Positions 25,032-31,686 of a stretch of 64,000 bases of DNA are shown piece after piece. Numbering within the stretch: the first letter of the stretch is position 1; each line of letters opens with the position of its first letter. The notes under the pieces were generated by a model, which saw only the letters and a program-made list of their open reading frames with translations, made no database searches and had not been told where the DNA came from. Location of the stretch: positions 1 to 64,000 of the forward strand of contig CAKQWJ010000008.1 in the NCBI GenBank assembly GCA_934278925.1. The letters run 5' to 3'. The position numbers and the translations under genes are program-made. This DNA is from an uncultured Clostridia bacterium. GTDB lineage: Bacteria > Bacillota > Clostridia > Peptostreptococcales > Anaerovoracaceae.

Positions 25032-25862
25032 ATGAGCAAAGCGGATCAGCTGTTCGTGACCATGTGTCAGGATATTATCGAGAACGGTTTCAGTACGGAG
25101 GGACAGAAAGTGCGCCCGCACTGGCCGGATGGAACACCGGCCCATACCATCAAGAATTTCGGTGTGGTGAACCGGTACAACCTGCAGGAAGAATTTCCCG
25201 CACTGACCCTGCGCCCGACCGCCATCAAATTGGCCTTTGATGAACTCCTGTGGATCTGGCAGAAAAAATCCAACAACGTTCACGACCTGAACAGCCATAT
25301 CTGGGACGAATGGGCGGATGAGAACGGATCCATCGGCAAAGCCTACGGATACCAGCTGGGAAAGAAGTATACCTTCAAGCAGGGCGAAATGGACCAGGTG
25401 GACAACGTGCTGTGGCAGCTGAAGAACGACCGGTACTCCCGGCGGATTCTGACCAACATGTACAACTTTGACGATCTCTCGGAGATGAACCTGGAGCCTT
25501 GCGCTTACAGCGTCACCTTCAATGTCAAAGGGGATACGCTGAACGCCATTCTGAACCAGCGGTCTCAGGATATCCTGACGGCCAACAACTGGAACGTGGT
25601 GCAGTACTCCCTGCTCCTGATGATGATGGCTAACGTTAGCGGCCTCAAAGCCGGCGAGTTGGTGCACGTCATTTCCGACGCCCACATCTACGACCGCCAT
25701 GTGGATATCGTAAAAGAACTGATCGCCCGGCCCCAGTATCCGGCACCGAAGGTGACCCTGAATCCGGAGGTGAAGAGCTTCTACGATTATACGGTGGATG
25801 ATTTGACGGTGGAAAACTACGAGCACAATCCTCAGGTGAAGAATATTCCGGTTGCAATTTAA
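25032..25862 (+). CDS. thyA: Thymidylate synthase
   Basis: Methylates dUMP to dTMP using methylene-tetrahydrofolate, producing dihydrofolate. The 276-residue protein is somewhat divergent: the active-site cysteine lies in LEPCAYSVTFNV instead of the usual PPCH, followed by LNQRSQDILTANNWN (phosphate-binding Arg and dUMP-binding Asn) and HIYDRHVD near the C-terminus. Residues such as EWADENGSIGKAYGYQL match the ThyA fold. The product dihydrofolate is the substrate of the next gene, folA, which supports the call. A terminator-like hairpin lies between the two. Confidence 0.92.
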   Translation: MSKADQLFVTMCQDIIENGFSTEGQKVRPHWPDGTPAHTIKNFGVVNRYNLQEEFPALTLRPTAIKLAFDELLWIWQKKSNNVHDLNSHIWDEWADENGSIGKAYGYQLGKKYTFKQGEMDQVDNVLWQLKNDRYSRRILTNMYNFDDLSEMNLEPCAYSVTFNVKGDTLNAILNQRSQDILTANNWNVVQYSLLLMMMANVSGLKAGELVHVISDAHIYDRHVDIVKELIARPQYPAPKVTLNPEVKSFYDYTVDDLTVENYEHNPQVKNIPVAI

Positions 25863-25908
25863 CGGAAAACAGTGTAGATTAAACGGTGCGGCAGACTGCC
25901 GTATGCTG

Positions 25909-25942
25909 ACCCGGTGAGGAAAGCCTTGCCGGGTTTCTTTTA
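25909..25942 (+). terminator. Terminator between thyA and folA
   Basis: ACCCGG...CCGGGT with an inner AGG/CCT pair, followed by TTTCTTTT. Confidence 0.8.
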
Positions 25943-25981
25943 TAAATAGATGGAAACCGAAGAAATTCGGAAGGAGGAAAT

Positions 25982-26470
25982 ATGAATCTGATTGTGGCAG
26001 TGGACTCGGAATGGGGCATCGGCTGCGGCGGAGAGCTGCTGGCTCACATCCCGGGAGATCTGAAATACTTTAAGGAGACCACCATGGATAAGGTGGTGGT
26101 GATGGGCCGGAAGACACTGGAAAGCCTGCCGGGAAAGAAGGGGCTTCCGAAGCGGGTGAATTTCGTGCTCACCGGAAATCCGGAATTTGAGGCGGAACGG
26201 TGTCAGGTGGTTCATTCGGAAGAAGAACTGACCGAGGCGCTGAAGGAATACAAGACGGAAGATGTTTTTATCATCGGCGGAGAGAGCATTTACCGTCGGT
26301 TCTACGAACAGTGCGACAAGCTGTACGTGACGAAGATGCATGCGAACCTGAATGCGGATCGGTTCATGGTGAACCTGGACGAGGATAACCGGTTCCGGGT
26401 AACTTGGGAGAGCGAACTGCAGAATGAAAACGGGATTGAATATCAATTCGTTCTATATGAAAGGAGTTAA
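25982..26470 (+). CDS. folA: Dihydrofolate reductase
   Basis: Reduces dihydrofolate to tetrahydrofolate with NADPH; 162 residues. Recognisable blocks are IVAVDSEWGIG (substrate and Met20 loop), IPGDLKYFKETT with the catalytic acidic residue, VVMGRKTLESLPGKKGLPKRVN (NADPH binding) and DVFIIGGESIYRRF. It follows GGAGG and ends 2 nt before rlmB. It recycles the dihydrofolate formed by ThyA upstream. Confidence 0.95.
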   Translation: MNLIVAVDSEWGIGCGGELLAHIPGDLKYFKETTMDKVVVMGRKTLESLPGKKGLPKRVNFVLTGNPEFEAERCQVVHSEEELTEALKEYKTEDVFIIGGESIYRRFYEQCDKLYVTKMHANLNADRFMVNLDEDNRFRVTWESELQNENGIEYQFVLYERS

Positions 26471-26472
26471 GG

Positions 26473-27495
26473 ATGGCCGGAAAGAAGAAAAACGGAAAGA
26501 ATCGCCGGGATGCCCACGGGGTGTATGAGAGAAGAGAAGCCAGAGGCAAGAGCAGCTACGGCGGAAACCGTTCCAACGAGCGGAATGACGGAGGCCGAAG
26601 AGGCGGCCGAGACGGCAGTCGGGAGAACAATTCTCGTCCGGTGTATGATTACGGCGGTGCGGGAAGTCGGCCGAGCAGCCGCCGAGCACCGCGGACGGAG
26701 GGATTCCGTGGCGGAAATTCGGAGCGCAAAGGCGTGAGAAACTTTGAACAGGAAGAATCTGCGGAGAACCTGCTGGTGGGACGAAATCCGGTAATTGAAG
26801 CTCTGCGGGCGGGTCACGATGTGGAACGCATCTATATGGCGGAAGGCGCCGGCGGATCCATTTCCATCATCCGGGCTTTAGCAAAGGAGCAGGGTGTGTC
26901 CATCAGCATGGTGGATCGATTCAAGCTGGACCACATGGCGCCGGGACAGAAGCACCAGGGTGTGATTGCGGAAATTCCGGCATATCACTATTCCAAAATG
27001 CAGGATATCTTCGCCCGGGCGGCGGCGATGGATGAGGAGCCGTTCATCGTCATCCTGGATGAAATCACGGATCCGCACAATGTGGGGGCCATCATCCGAA
27101 GCGCGGAGTGCATGGGCGCTCACGGAATCATCATTCCGAATCGGAGAGCCTGCGGCCTGACCAGCACCGTTGCGAAGAGCGCGGCGGGAGCTATTGAACA
27201 GATTCCGGTGGTGCGGGTGACCAATATCGGAAGAACCATCGAAGAACTACAGAGCCGGGGAATCTGGATTGCGGCCTGCGATATGGATGGAGAAGCGTAT
27301 TACTCTGCGGCAGGGCTGAACGGTGCAGTGGCCATTGTCATCGGCAACGAGGGCCGGGGAATCGGAAAGCTGGTTCGAGAGAAATGTGATTTTGTCGTTT
27401 CCATTCCGATGAAGGGTAAAATCAATTCTCTGAATGCATCCAATGCGGCAGCGATCGTGCTGGCGGAAATCCGCAGACGCCGGGAATGCCGGTAA
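26473..27495 (+). CDS. rlmB: 23S rRNA 2'-O-methyltransferase (TrmH/RlmB family)
   Basis: A SPOUT-class methyltransferase, probably modifying 23S rRNA (Gm2251 in E. coli RlmB). Of 340 residues, about 96-170 are the L30e-like substrate-binding domain (ENLLVGRNPVIEALRAG) and about 185-340 the knotted SPOUT domain with LDEITDPHNVGAIIRSAECMG, IVIGNEGRGIGKLVRE and MKGKINSLNASNAAAI. The first 95 residues are an unusual low-complexity stretch rich in Arg, Gly, Ser and Asn, absent from the standard enzyme and probably disordered RNA-binding sequence. It lies in the conserved cysS-mrnC-rlmB neighbourhood. Confidence 0.92.
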   Translation: MAGKKKNGKNRRDAHGVYERREARGKSSYGGNRSNERNDGGRRGGRDGSRENNSRPVYDYGGAGSRPSSRRAPRTEGFRGGNSERKGVRNFEQEESAENLLVGRNPVIEALRAGHDVERIYMAEGAGGSISIIRALAKEQGVSISMVDRFKLDHMAPGQKHQGVIAEIPAYHYSKMQDIFARAAAMDEEPFIVILDEITDPHNVGAIIRSAECMGAHGIIIPNRRACGLTSTVAKSAAGAIEQIPVVRVTNIGRTIEELQSRGIWIAACDMDGEAYYSAAGLNGAVAIVIGNEGRGIGKLVREKCDFVVSIPMKGKINSLNASNAAAIVLAEIRRRRECR

Positions 27496-27543
27496 ACTGG
27501 TTTTTTCAACAGGAAAAATGAAAAATTTTTAGGGGCAAAAACA

Positions 27544-27561
27544 GTTTCAAACCCTTGAAAC
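27544..27561 (+). other. GTTTCAA...TTGAAAC inverted repeat downstream of rlmB
   Basis: GTTTCAA, four bases, TTGAAAC. A further GTTTCAA occurs near 27624. There is no T-run, so it is not a clear terminator; it may be an operator for the following small gene. Nothing else is evident in the 226-nt gap except the promoter. Confidence 0.35.
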
Positions 27562-27644
27562 GAAAGGCTTTGAAGGAATTACAAAAAGTAAATCGTCCCA
27601 TATTTTTCAACAAGGAAATTCATGTTTCAATTTCAAAACAAAGG

Positions 27645-27671
27645 TTAACATTCAGACAATCTTCATATAAT
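27645..27671 (+). promoter_or_regulatory. Promoter of the small membrane protein gene
   Basis: TTAACA (27645-27650), a short 15-nt spacer and TATAAT (27666-27671). Confidence 0.5.
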
Positions 27672-27721
27672 ATTCACTTAAAGAAAGGATGTTGTCTCGG
27701 ACAACGAAAGTGAGGTTTGTG

Positions 27722-27904
27722 ATGAATAAGAAACAGATGATTTCCAATGGGATGTTGGCAACGATGGCAATGATGATTCTCAGCGTGATTTTCGTCGTAT
27801 TGGTATGCCGTGAAGCAATCGTTACTCAGGCGGTGGTTTCCGTAGTGTGTTTCGTGCTGGCTGCGATGGCAATGAGCCACGTGAAGGTGCACACCGGTAG
27901 GTAA
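27722..27904 (+). CDS. Small membrane protein of unknown function
   Basis: Sixty codons: MNKKQ followed by two hydrophobic segments (about residues 8-27 and 32-50) and a short basic tail HVKVHTGR. GAGG lies seven bases before the ATG. An in-frame extension to 27689 has no better site. No family was recognised. It occupies the place where Firmicutes commonly have rae1/yacP and sigH, between rlmB and rpmG, but resembles neither. It has its own promoter and is followed by the separate rpmG promoter, so it is probably monocistronic. Confidence 0.6.
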   Translation: MNKKQMISNGMLATMAMMILSVIFVVLVCREAIVTQAVVSVVCFVLAAMAMSHVKVHTGR

Positions 27905-27991
27905 GGAAGCACTCCAAAGCCGGCTTTTGCCGTATAATCTCAGAAAAAGTGAATAAAACGAGTAAAGCAGCAAAAATATTTACAAAATGTC

Positions 27992-28020
27992 TTGACATTG
28001 ACGAGGTATCAGAGTAATAT
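27992..28020 (+). promoter_or_regulatory. rpmG-secE-nusG promoter
   Basis: Consensus TTGACA (27992-27997), 17 nt, TAATAT (28015-28020). Confidence 0.9.
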
Positions 28021-28047
28021 TATTGAGCGACTTTATGAAATAACAAA

Positions 28048-28071
28048 CAGAGCAGTGAGATACCTGCTCTG
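28048..28071 (+). promoter_or_regulatory. Leader hairpin upstream of rpmG
   Basis: CAGAGCAG, an eight-base loop, CTGCTCTG, then GATTTTGG. A perfect 8-bp stem about 20 nt into the transcript and 58 nt before the start codon. It could be an inefficient attenuator or a processing site. Confidence 0.55.
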
Positions 28072-28128
28072 ATTTTGGAGTGAATAAGGATTTTTGCAAG
28101 ATAATGGCAGTATAAGGAGGAAACTACT

Positions 28129-28278
28129 GTGAGAAACAAAATCATCCTGGCATGCACCGAGTGCAAGCAGAGAAACTACAACACCATGAAGAACAAGAAG
28201 AACAATCCGGACAGAATTGAGCTGAGAAAGTATTGCAAGTTCTGCGGAAAAGAAACTCTTCACAAGGAAACAAAGTAA
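28129..28278 (+). CDS. rpmG: 50S ribosomal protein L33
   Basis: A 49-residue protein starting with GTG nine bases after AAGGAGG (28115-28120). The sequence has the zinc-ribbon form with two cysteine pairs (ACTECKQ and YCKFCGK), that is, the zinc-binding C+ paralogue and not the cysteine-free form. It is encoded first in the secE-nusG transcript, as is usual in Firmicutes. L33 sits near the E site of the large subunit. Confidence 0.95.
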   Translation: MRNKIILACTECKQRNYNTMKNKKNNPDRIELRKYCKFCGKETLHKETK

Positions 28279-28308
28279 TTACTGCATTGTAAACAACGGA
28301 GTGCAATC

Positions 28309-28545
28309 ATGGTTAATGAAAAAGAAACTGGGAAGAAGAGCCGCGGCGAGAAGCGCGGAATCCTGGGATATCTTGCCGGCGTAAAGGAAGAGTTCGGCAA
28401 GGTGGTATGGCCGACGAAGAACGAGCTGGGCAGCAGTACACTGGTTGTATTTGCAGTGTGCGCATTCTTTGCTCTGGGCTTCTGGCTGGTGGATACCGGA
28501 TTCCTTGCGTTGCTGCGTAAAGTGCTTGGAATTACACTTTCCTAG
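28309..28545 (+). CDS. secE: Preprotein translocase subunit SecE
   Basis: A 78-residue membrane protein clamping SecY in the Sec channel. The N-terminal amphipathic helix contains the conserved VKEEFGKVVWPTKNEL, followed by a single transmembrane segment (about residues 44-64, STLVVFAVCAFFALGFWLV). This single-span form is the normal Gram-positive version. It lies between rpmG and nusG. Confidence 0.96.
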   Translation: MVNEKETGKKSRGEKRGILGYLAGVKEEFGKVVWPTKNELGSSTLVVFAVCAFFALGFWLVDTGFLALLRKVLGITLS

Positions 28546-28564
28546 TATATAGGAGCAATTGAAT

Positions 28565-29158
28565 ATGGCGGACATGACAGAGAATTTGAATGCGAACAGC
28601 ACTTCCGTGTCGCCGCTGGAAGGCGAAGGACTTCGTGGTGACGGTACCTCGAAGTGGTATGTGGTGCATACGTATTCTGGCTATGAGAACAAGGTAAAGA
28701 GCAACATCGAGAAGATGGTGGAATATCGTGGCATGCAGGACCTGATTGAAGAAGTCGTAATCCCAACCGAAGAGATTATGGAGCTCAAGAACGGTCAGCG
28801 GAAAATCAAAACCCGCAAGCTGTATCCGGGATATGTCGTTATCAAGATGATTGTAAATAATGAGACTTGGTACCTGGTTCGCAACACAGAGGGTGTTACG
28901 GGCTTTGTTGGACACGGTTCGGACCCGATTCCTTTGAGCAAGGAAGAAGTGGTACGAATGGGTGTCGAGAAAATGCGAATCGACCTGGACGTTGAAGTCG
29001 GCGATACAATCCGCGTTATCGGGGGTCCTTTTGAAGGACAACTGGGCATCGTAGAAGAGATCAGCCCAGAAAAGCAGATTGTTAAAGCCAGAGTTTCGAT
29101 GTTCGGTAGAGATACTCCTGTGGAACTTGAATTTTCGCAGGTTGGAAAAATTCAATAA
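28565..29158 (+). CDS. nusG: Transcription termination/antitermination protein NusG
   Basis: A 197-residue elongation factor linking RNA polymerase with Rho or the ribosome. About 27 extra N-terminal residues (MADMTENLNANSTSVSPLEG) precede the NGN domain, which begins at KWYVVHTYSGYENKVK. The C-terminal KOW domain shows GDTIRVIGGPFEGQLGIVEEI. The ATG at 28565 is placed nine bases after AGGAG; an in-frame TTG two codons earlier is less likely. The position before rplK is universal in bacteria. Confidence 0.96.
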   Translation: MADMTENLNANSTSVSPLEGEGLRGDGTSKWYVVHTYSGYENKVKSNIEKMVEYRGMQDLIEEVVIPTEEIMELKNGQRKIKTRKLYPGYVVIKMIVNNETWYLVRNTEGVTGFVGHGSDPIPLSKEEVVRMGVEKMRIDLDVEVGDTIRVIGGPFEGQLGIVEEISPEKQIVKARVSMFGRDTPVELEFSQVGKIQ

Positions 29159-29181
29159 TTAATTGAAGAAAGGAGAAGACG

Positions 29182-29607
29182 ATGGCAAAGAAAATTGATG
29201 GCTACATCAAATTACAGATTCCTGCCGGGGGAGCAACTCCTGCACCACCTGTTGGTCCTGCACTGGGTCAGAAGAGCGTGAACATCATGGACTTCTGCAA
29301 GCAGTTCAATGCAAGAACAGCAGATCAGAGCGGAATGGTTATTCCGGTTGTTATCACTGTTTATGCAGACAGAAGCTTCAGCTTCGTGTGCAAGACACCG
29401 CCAGCAGCAGTTCTGCTGAAGAAGGCTGCAGGAATCGAGAGTGCATCCGGAGAACCGAACAAGCGCAAGGTCGCTACCATTACTCTGGAGCAGGCTCAGG
29501 AAATCGCTAAGACTAAGATGCCGGACCTGAATGCAGCATCCCTTGAAGCCGCAACGGACATGATTAAGGGAACCGCAAGAAGCATGGGCATCATCGTAGA
29601 AGGCTAA
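29182..29607 (+). CDS. rplK: 50S ribosomal protein L11
   Basis: A 141-residue protein of the GTPase-associated centre. The proline-rich N-terminal domain (KLQIPAGGATPAPPVGPALGQ, the thiostrepton-binding region) and the C-terminal rRNA-binding domain (AQEIAKTKMPDLNAASLEAA) are full length. AAAGGAG precedes the ATG. Co-transcribed with rplA. Confidence 0.98.
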   Translation: MAKKIDGYIKLQIPAGGATPAPPVGPALGQKSVNIMDFCKQFNARTADQSGMVIPVVITVYADRSFSFVCKTPPAAVLLKKAAGIESASGEPNKRKVATITLEQAQEIAKTKMPDLNAASLEAATDMIKGTARSMGIIVEG

Positions 29608-29650
29608 GACAGTGGGAGGCGGAAGCCGTTAGTACCACAAGGAGGAAAAA

Positions 29651-30346
29651 ATGCCAAAGAGAAGTAGAAGATACAGCGAAGCTGCGAAAGACTTCGATAA
29701 GACTCAGACTTACGAAGTAGCAGAAGCTGTACAGCACGTAAAGGAACTTGCAACTGCAAAGTTCGATGAGACCATCGAAATGCACATCCGTCTCGGTGTA
29801 GATGGAAGACACGCAGATCAGCAGGTAAGAGGAGCTACTGTACTGCCGCACGGAACCGGTAAATCCAAGAAGGTTCTGGTTTTCGCAAAGGGCGCAAAGG
29901 CAGAAGAGGCAGAGGCAGCCGGTGCGGATTATGTCGGTGCTGAGGATATGGCACAGAAGATCCAGCAGGAAAACTGGTTCGACTTCGATGCAGTAGTAGC
30001 AACCCCGGATATGATGGGCGTTGTAGGTCGCCTGGGTAGAGTTCTGGGACCGAAGGGCTTGATGCCAAACCCGAAGTCCGGCACCGTAACCATGGACGTA
30101 ACAAAAGCACTGGAAGAGATTAAAGCCGGTAAGGTGGAGTATCGTCTGGACAAGGCAAACATCATCCACGTAATCATCGGAAAGAAATCTTTCACCGACG
30201 AGCAGCTGGTAGAGAATGCAAACGCACTGCTGAACGCAATTGCGAAGGCAAAGCCATCCGCAGCAAAGGGTCAGTACTTCAAGAGCGTAACTATCGCTTC
30301 CACAATGAGCCCTGGCGTTAAAGTGAACAACGCATCCTTAGGCTAA
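29651..30346 (+). CDS. rplA: 50S ribosomal protein L1
   Basis: A 231-residue L1-stalk protein. Typical features: DKTQTYEVAEAVQHVKELATAKFDETIEMHIRLG at the N-terminus, GPKGLMPNPKSGTVT in the middle and YFKSVTIASTMSPGVKVN at the C-terminus. L1 represses its own L11-L1 mRNA in many bacteria; I did not identify that site here. AAGGAGG precedes the ATG. Confidence 0.98.
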   Translation: MPKRSRRYSEAAKDFDKTQTYEVAEAVQHVKELATAKFDETIEMHIRLGVDGRHADQQVRGATVLPHGTGKSKKVLVFAKGAKAEEAEAAGADYVGAEDMAQKIQQENWFDFDAVVATPDMMGVVGRLGRVLGPKGLMPNPKSGTVTMDVTKALEEIKAGKVEYRLDKANIIHVIIGKKSFTDEQLVENANALLNAIAKAKPSAAKGQYFKSVTIASTMSPGVKVNNASLG

Positions 30347-30374
30347 ATCGTTATCTTTTAAAAATCGAATATCA

Positions 30375-30460
30375 ACCGTAGACAGCGGGTGCGAAAGCTT
30401 AATTTCCCGCCGAGGTACAATATAAATTGAACCCCGCTGTCTCCATAGCGGGGTATTTTG
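30375..30460 (+). promoter_or_regulatory. L10 leader with attenuator (Rfam L10_leader type)
   Basis: Autoregulatory leader bound by the L10-(L7/L12) complex. GACAGCGGG (30381-30389) can pair with CCCGCTGTC (30433-30441) in the antiterminator and protein-binding fold. The same 3' strand also forms ACCCCGCT...AGCGGGGT (30431-30438 with 30447-30454) followed by ATTTTGT, an intrinsic terminator. The two folds exclude each other. The conserved CCGAGGT element lies between them. Confidence 0.88.
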
Positions 30461-30520
30461 TACCGTGTGTGACATTCGGAACAAAACTATGACCGCCCGG
30501 CGGTCAGGAAAGGAGAACAA

Positions 30521-31027
30521 ATGTCTGTAGAAGCAAAAAAAGCAAAACAGGTAGTAATTGACGAAATCAAAGAACGTTTTGAACAGGCTCAGTCTGTTGT
30601 TGTTGTAGATTATCTCGGTCTGACTGTAGCAGAAGCCGATGAGATGAGAAAGAACCTCAGAGAAGGCGGCGTTGGCTTCACCGTTTACAAGAACACTCTT
30701 GTTAAGCGTGCCATCGAAGGAACACCGTACGAAGCTCTGGGCGAAGCCCTGAAGGGTTCCAGCGCATTCGCATTCAGCAACGAAGACGCAACTGCAGGTG
30801 CAAGAATCCTGAACAAGTCCATCAAGCAGTACAAGAAGATGGCGTTCAAGGGCGCTGTAGTAGAGGGTCAGGTATATGACGCAAAGCAGGTAGAAGAGCT
30901 GGCTGAAATTCCGTCCAGAGAAGAGCTCATCGCTCGTTTCATGGGAAGCATCCAGTCCCCTCTGTCTCAGCTTGTTAGAACCTTCAAGGCAATTGCTGAC
31001 AAGGACGAGGAAGCTGCAGAAGCTTAA
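30521..31027 (+). CDS. rplJ: 50S ribosomal protein L10
   Basis: A 168-residue base of the L7/L12 stalk. N-terminal rRNA-binding domain with VVVDYLGLTVAEADEMRKNLREGGV and YKNTLVKRA; the C-terminal helix (ELIARFMGSIQSPLSQLVRTFKAIAD) carries the L12 dimers. It directly follows the autoregulatory leader, with AAAGGAG before the ATG. Confidence 0.98.
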   Translation: MSVEAKKAKQVVIDEIKERFEQAQSVVVVDYLGLTVAEADEMRKNLREGGVGFTVYKNTLVKRAIEGTPYEALGEALKGSSAFAFSNEDATAGARILNKSIKQYKKMAFKGAVVEGQVYDAKQVEELAEIPSREELIARFMGSIQSPLSQLVRTFKAIADKDEEAAEA

Positions 31028-31103
31028 TCGAAATCGTAATTTTATAAAGCGGGCCATTGCGGCCTAACCAACACTCATAAAAATCAGAAAAGGAGAACTT
31101 ATA

Positions 31104-31472
31104 ATGGATAAGGATCAGATCATCGAGGCTCTGAAGGGAATGAGCATTCTCGAAATCAACGAACTCGTTAAGGCTTGTGAAGAAGAATTCGGCGTATCCG
31201 CTGCTGCTGCTGTTGTAGCTGCTCCGGGAGCTGCCGGTGGTGCTGCTGCTGAAGAAGAACAGACTGAATTCACTGTTGTTCTGAAGGAAGTTGGCGACAA
31301 CAAGATCAAGGTTATCAAGGCTGTAAGAGAAGCTACCGGTCTTGGCCTGAAGGAAGCAAAGGCTCTGGTTGACGGTGCTCCGGCTAACGTTAAGGAAAAC
31401 GTTGAGAAGGCTGAAGCAGATGCACTCAAGGCTGCTCTGGAAGAAGTTGGCGCAGTAGTTGAGCTGAAGTAG
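31104..31472 (+). CDS. rplL: 50S ribosomal protein L7/L12
   Basis: A 122-residue stalk protein that recruits translational GTPases. N-terminal dimerisation helices (ALKGMSILEINELVKACEEEFGV), an Ala/Gly hinge (APGAAGGAAAEEE) and a C-terminal domain with KIKVIKAVREATGLGLKEAKALVDGAP. It ends just before a strong terminator. Confidence 0.98.
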   Translation: MDKDQIIEALKGMSILEINELVKACEEEFGVSAAAAVVAAPGAAGGAAAEEEQTEFTVVLKEVGDNKIKVIKAVREATGLGLKEAKALVDGAPANVKENVEKAEADALKAALEEVGAVVELK

Positions 31473-31493
31473 TTCAGATACGAAGTCAGAAAT

Positions 31494-31530
31494 TGGGCCC
31501 TGATTGTCTCAGGGCCCATATTGTTGTTTA
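31494..31530 (+). terminator. Terminator after rplL
   Basis: TGGGCCCTGA, five bases, TCAGGGCCCA, then ATTGTTGTTT. The T-tract is broken, so partial read-through into rpoB is expected, as in other bacteria. Confidence 0.8.
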
Positions 31531-31541
31531 CATATATCTAT

Positions 31542-31576
31542 CTCGCCTGGGGGTATTGAGACCCGAAGTGAGCGAG
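31542..31576 (+). promoter_or_regulatory. Possible structured leader of rpoB
   Basis: Nested pairs CTCGC/GCGAG and GGGT/ACCC. No strong promoter was found between it and rpoB; a TAGAAT at 31649-31654 lacks a good -35 box. Confidence 0.35.
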
Positions 31577-31686
31577 GAAAAAATCACTGAAAACACTCAA
31601 AATTCACACAAGTTCTATGCAATTGTGCCATATACTTGTTAGTTGCAATAGAATCGATTTTTTCTTGAACAATAAGGAGTGATAAC

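Noticed and set aside
27905..28128. tRNA gene before secE, as seen in many bacteria
   Set aside because: No cloverleaf or TΨC-arm sequence was found in this gap or in the other intergenic regions inspected.
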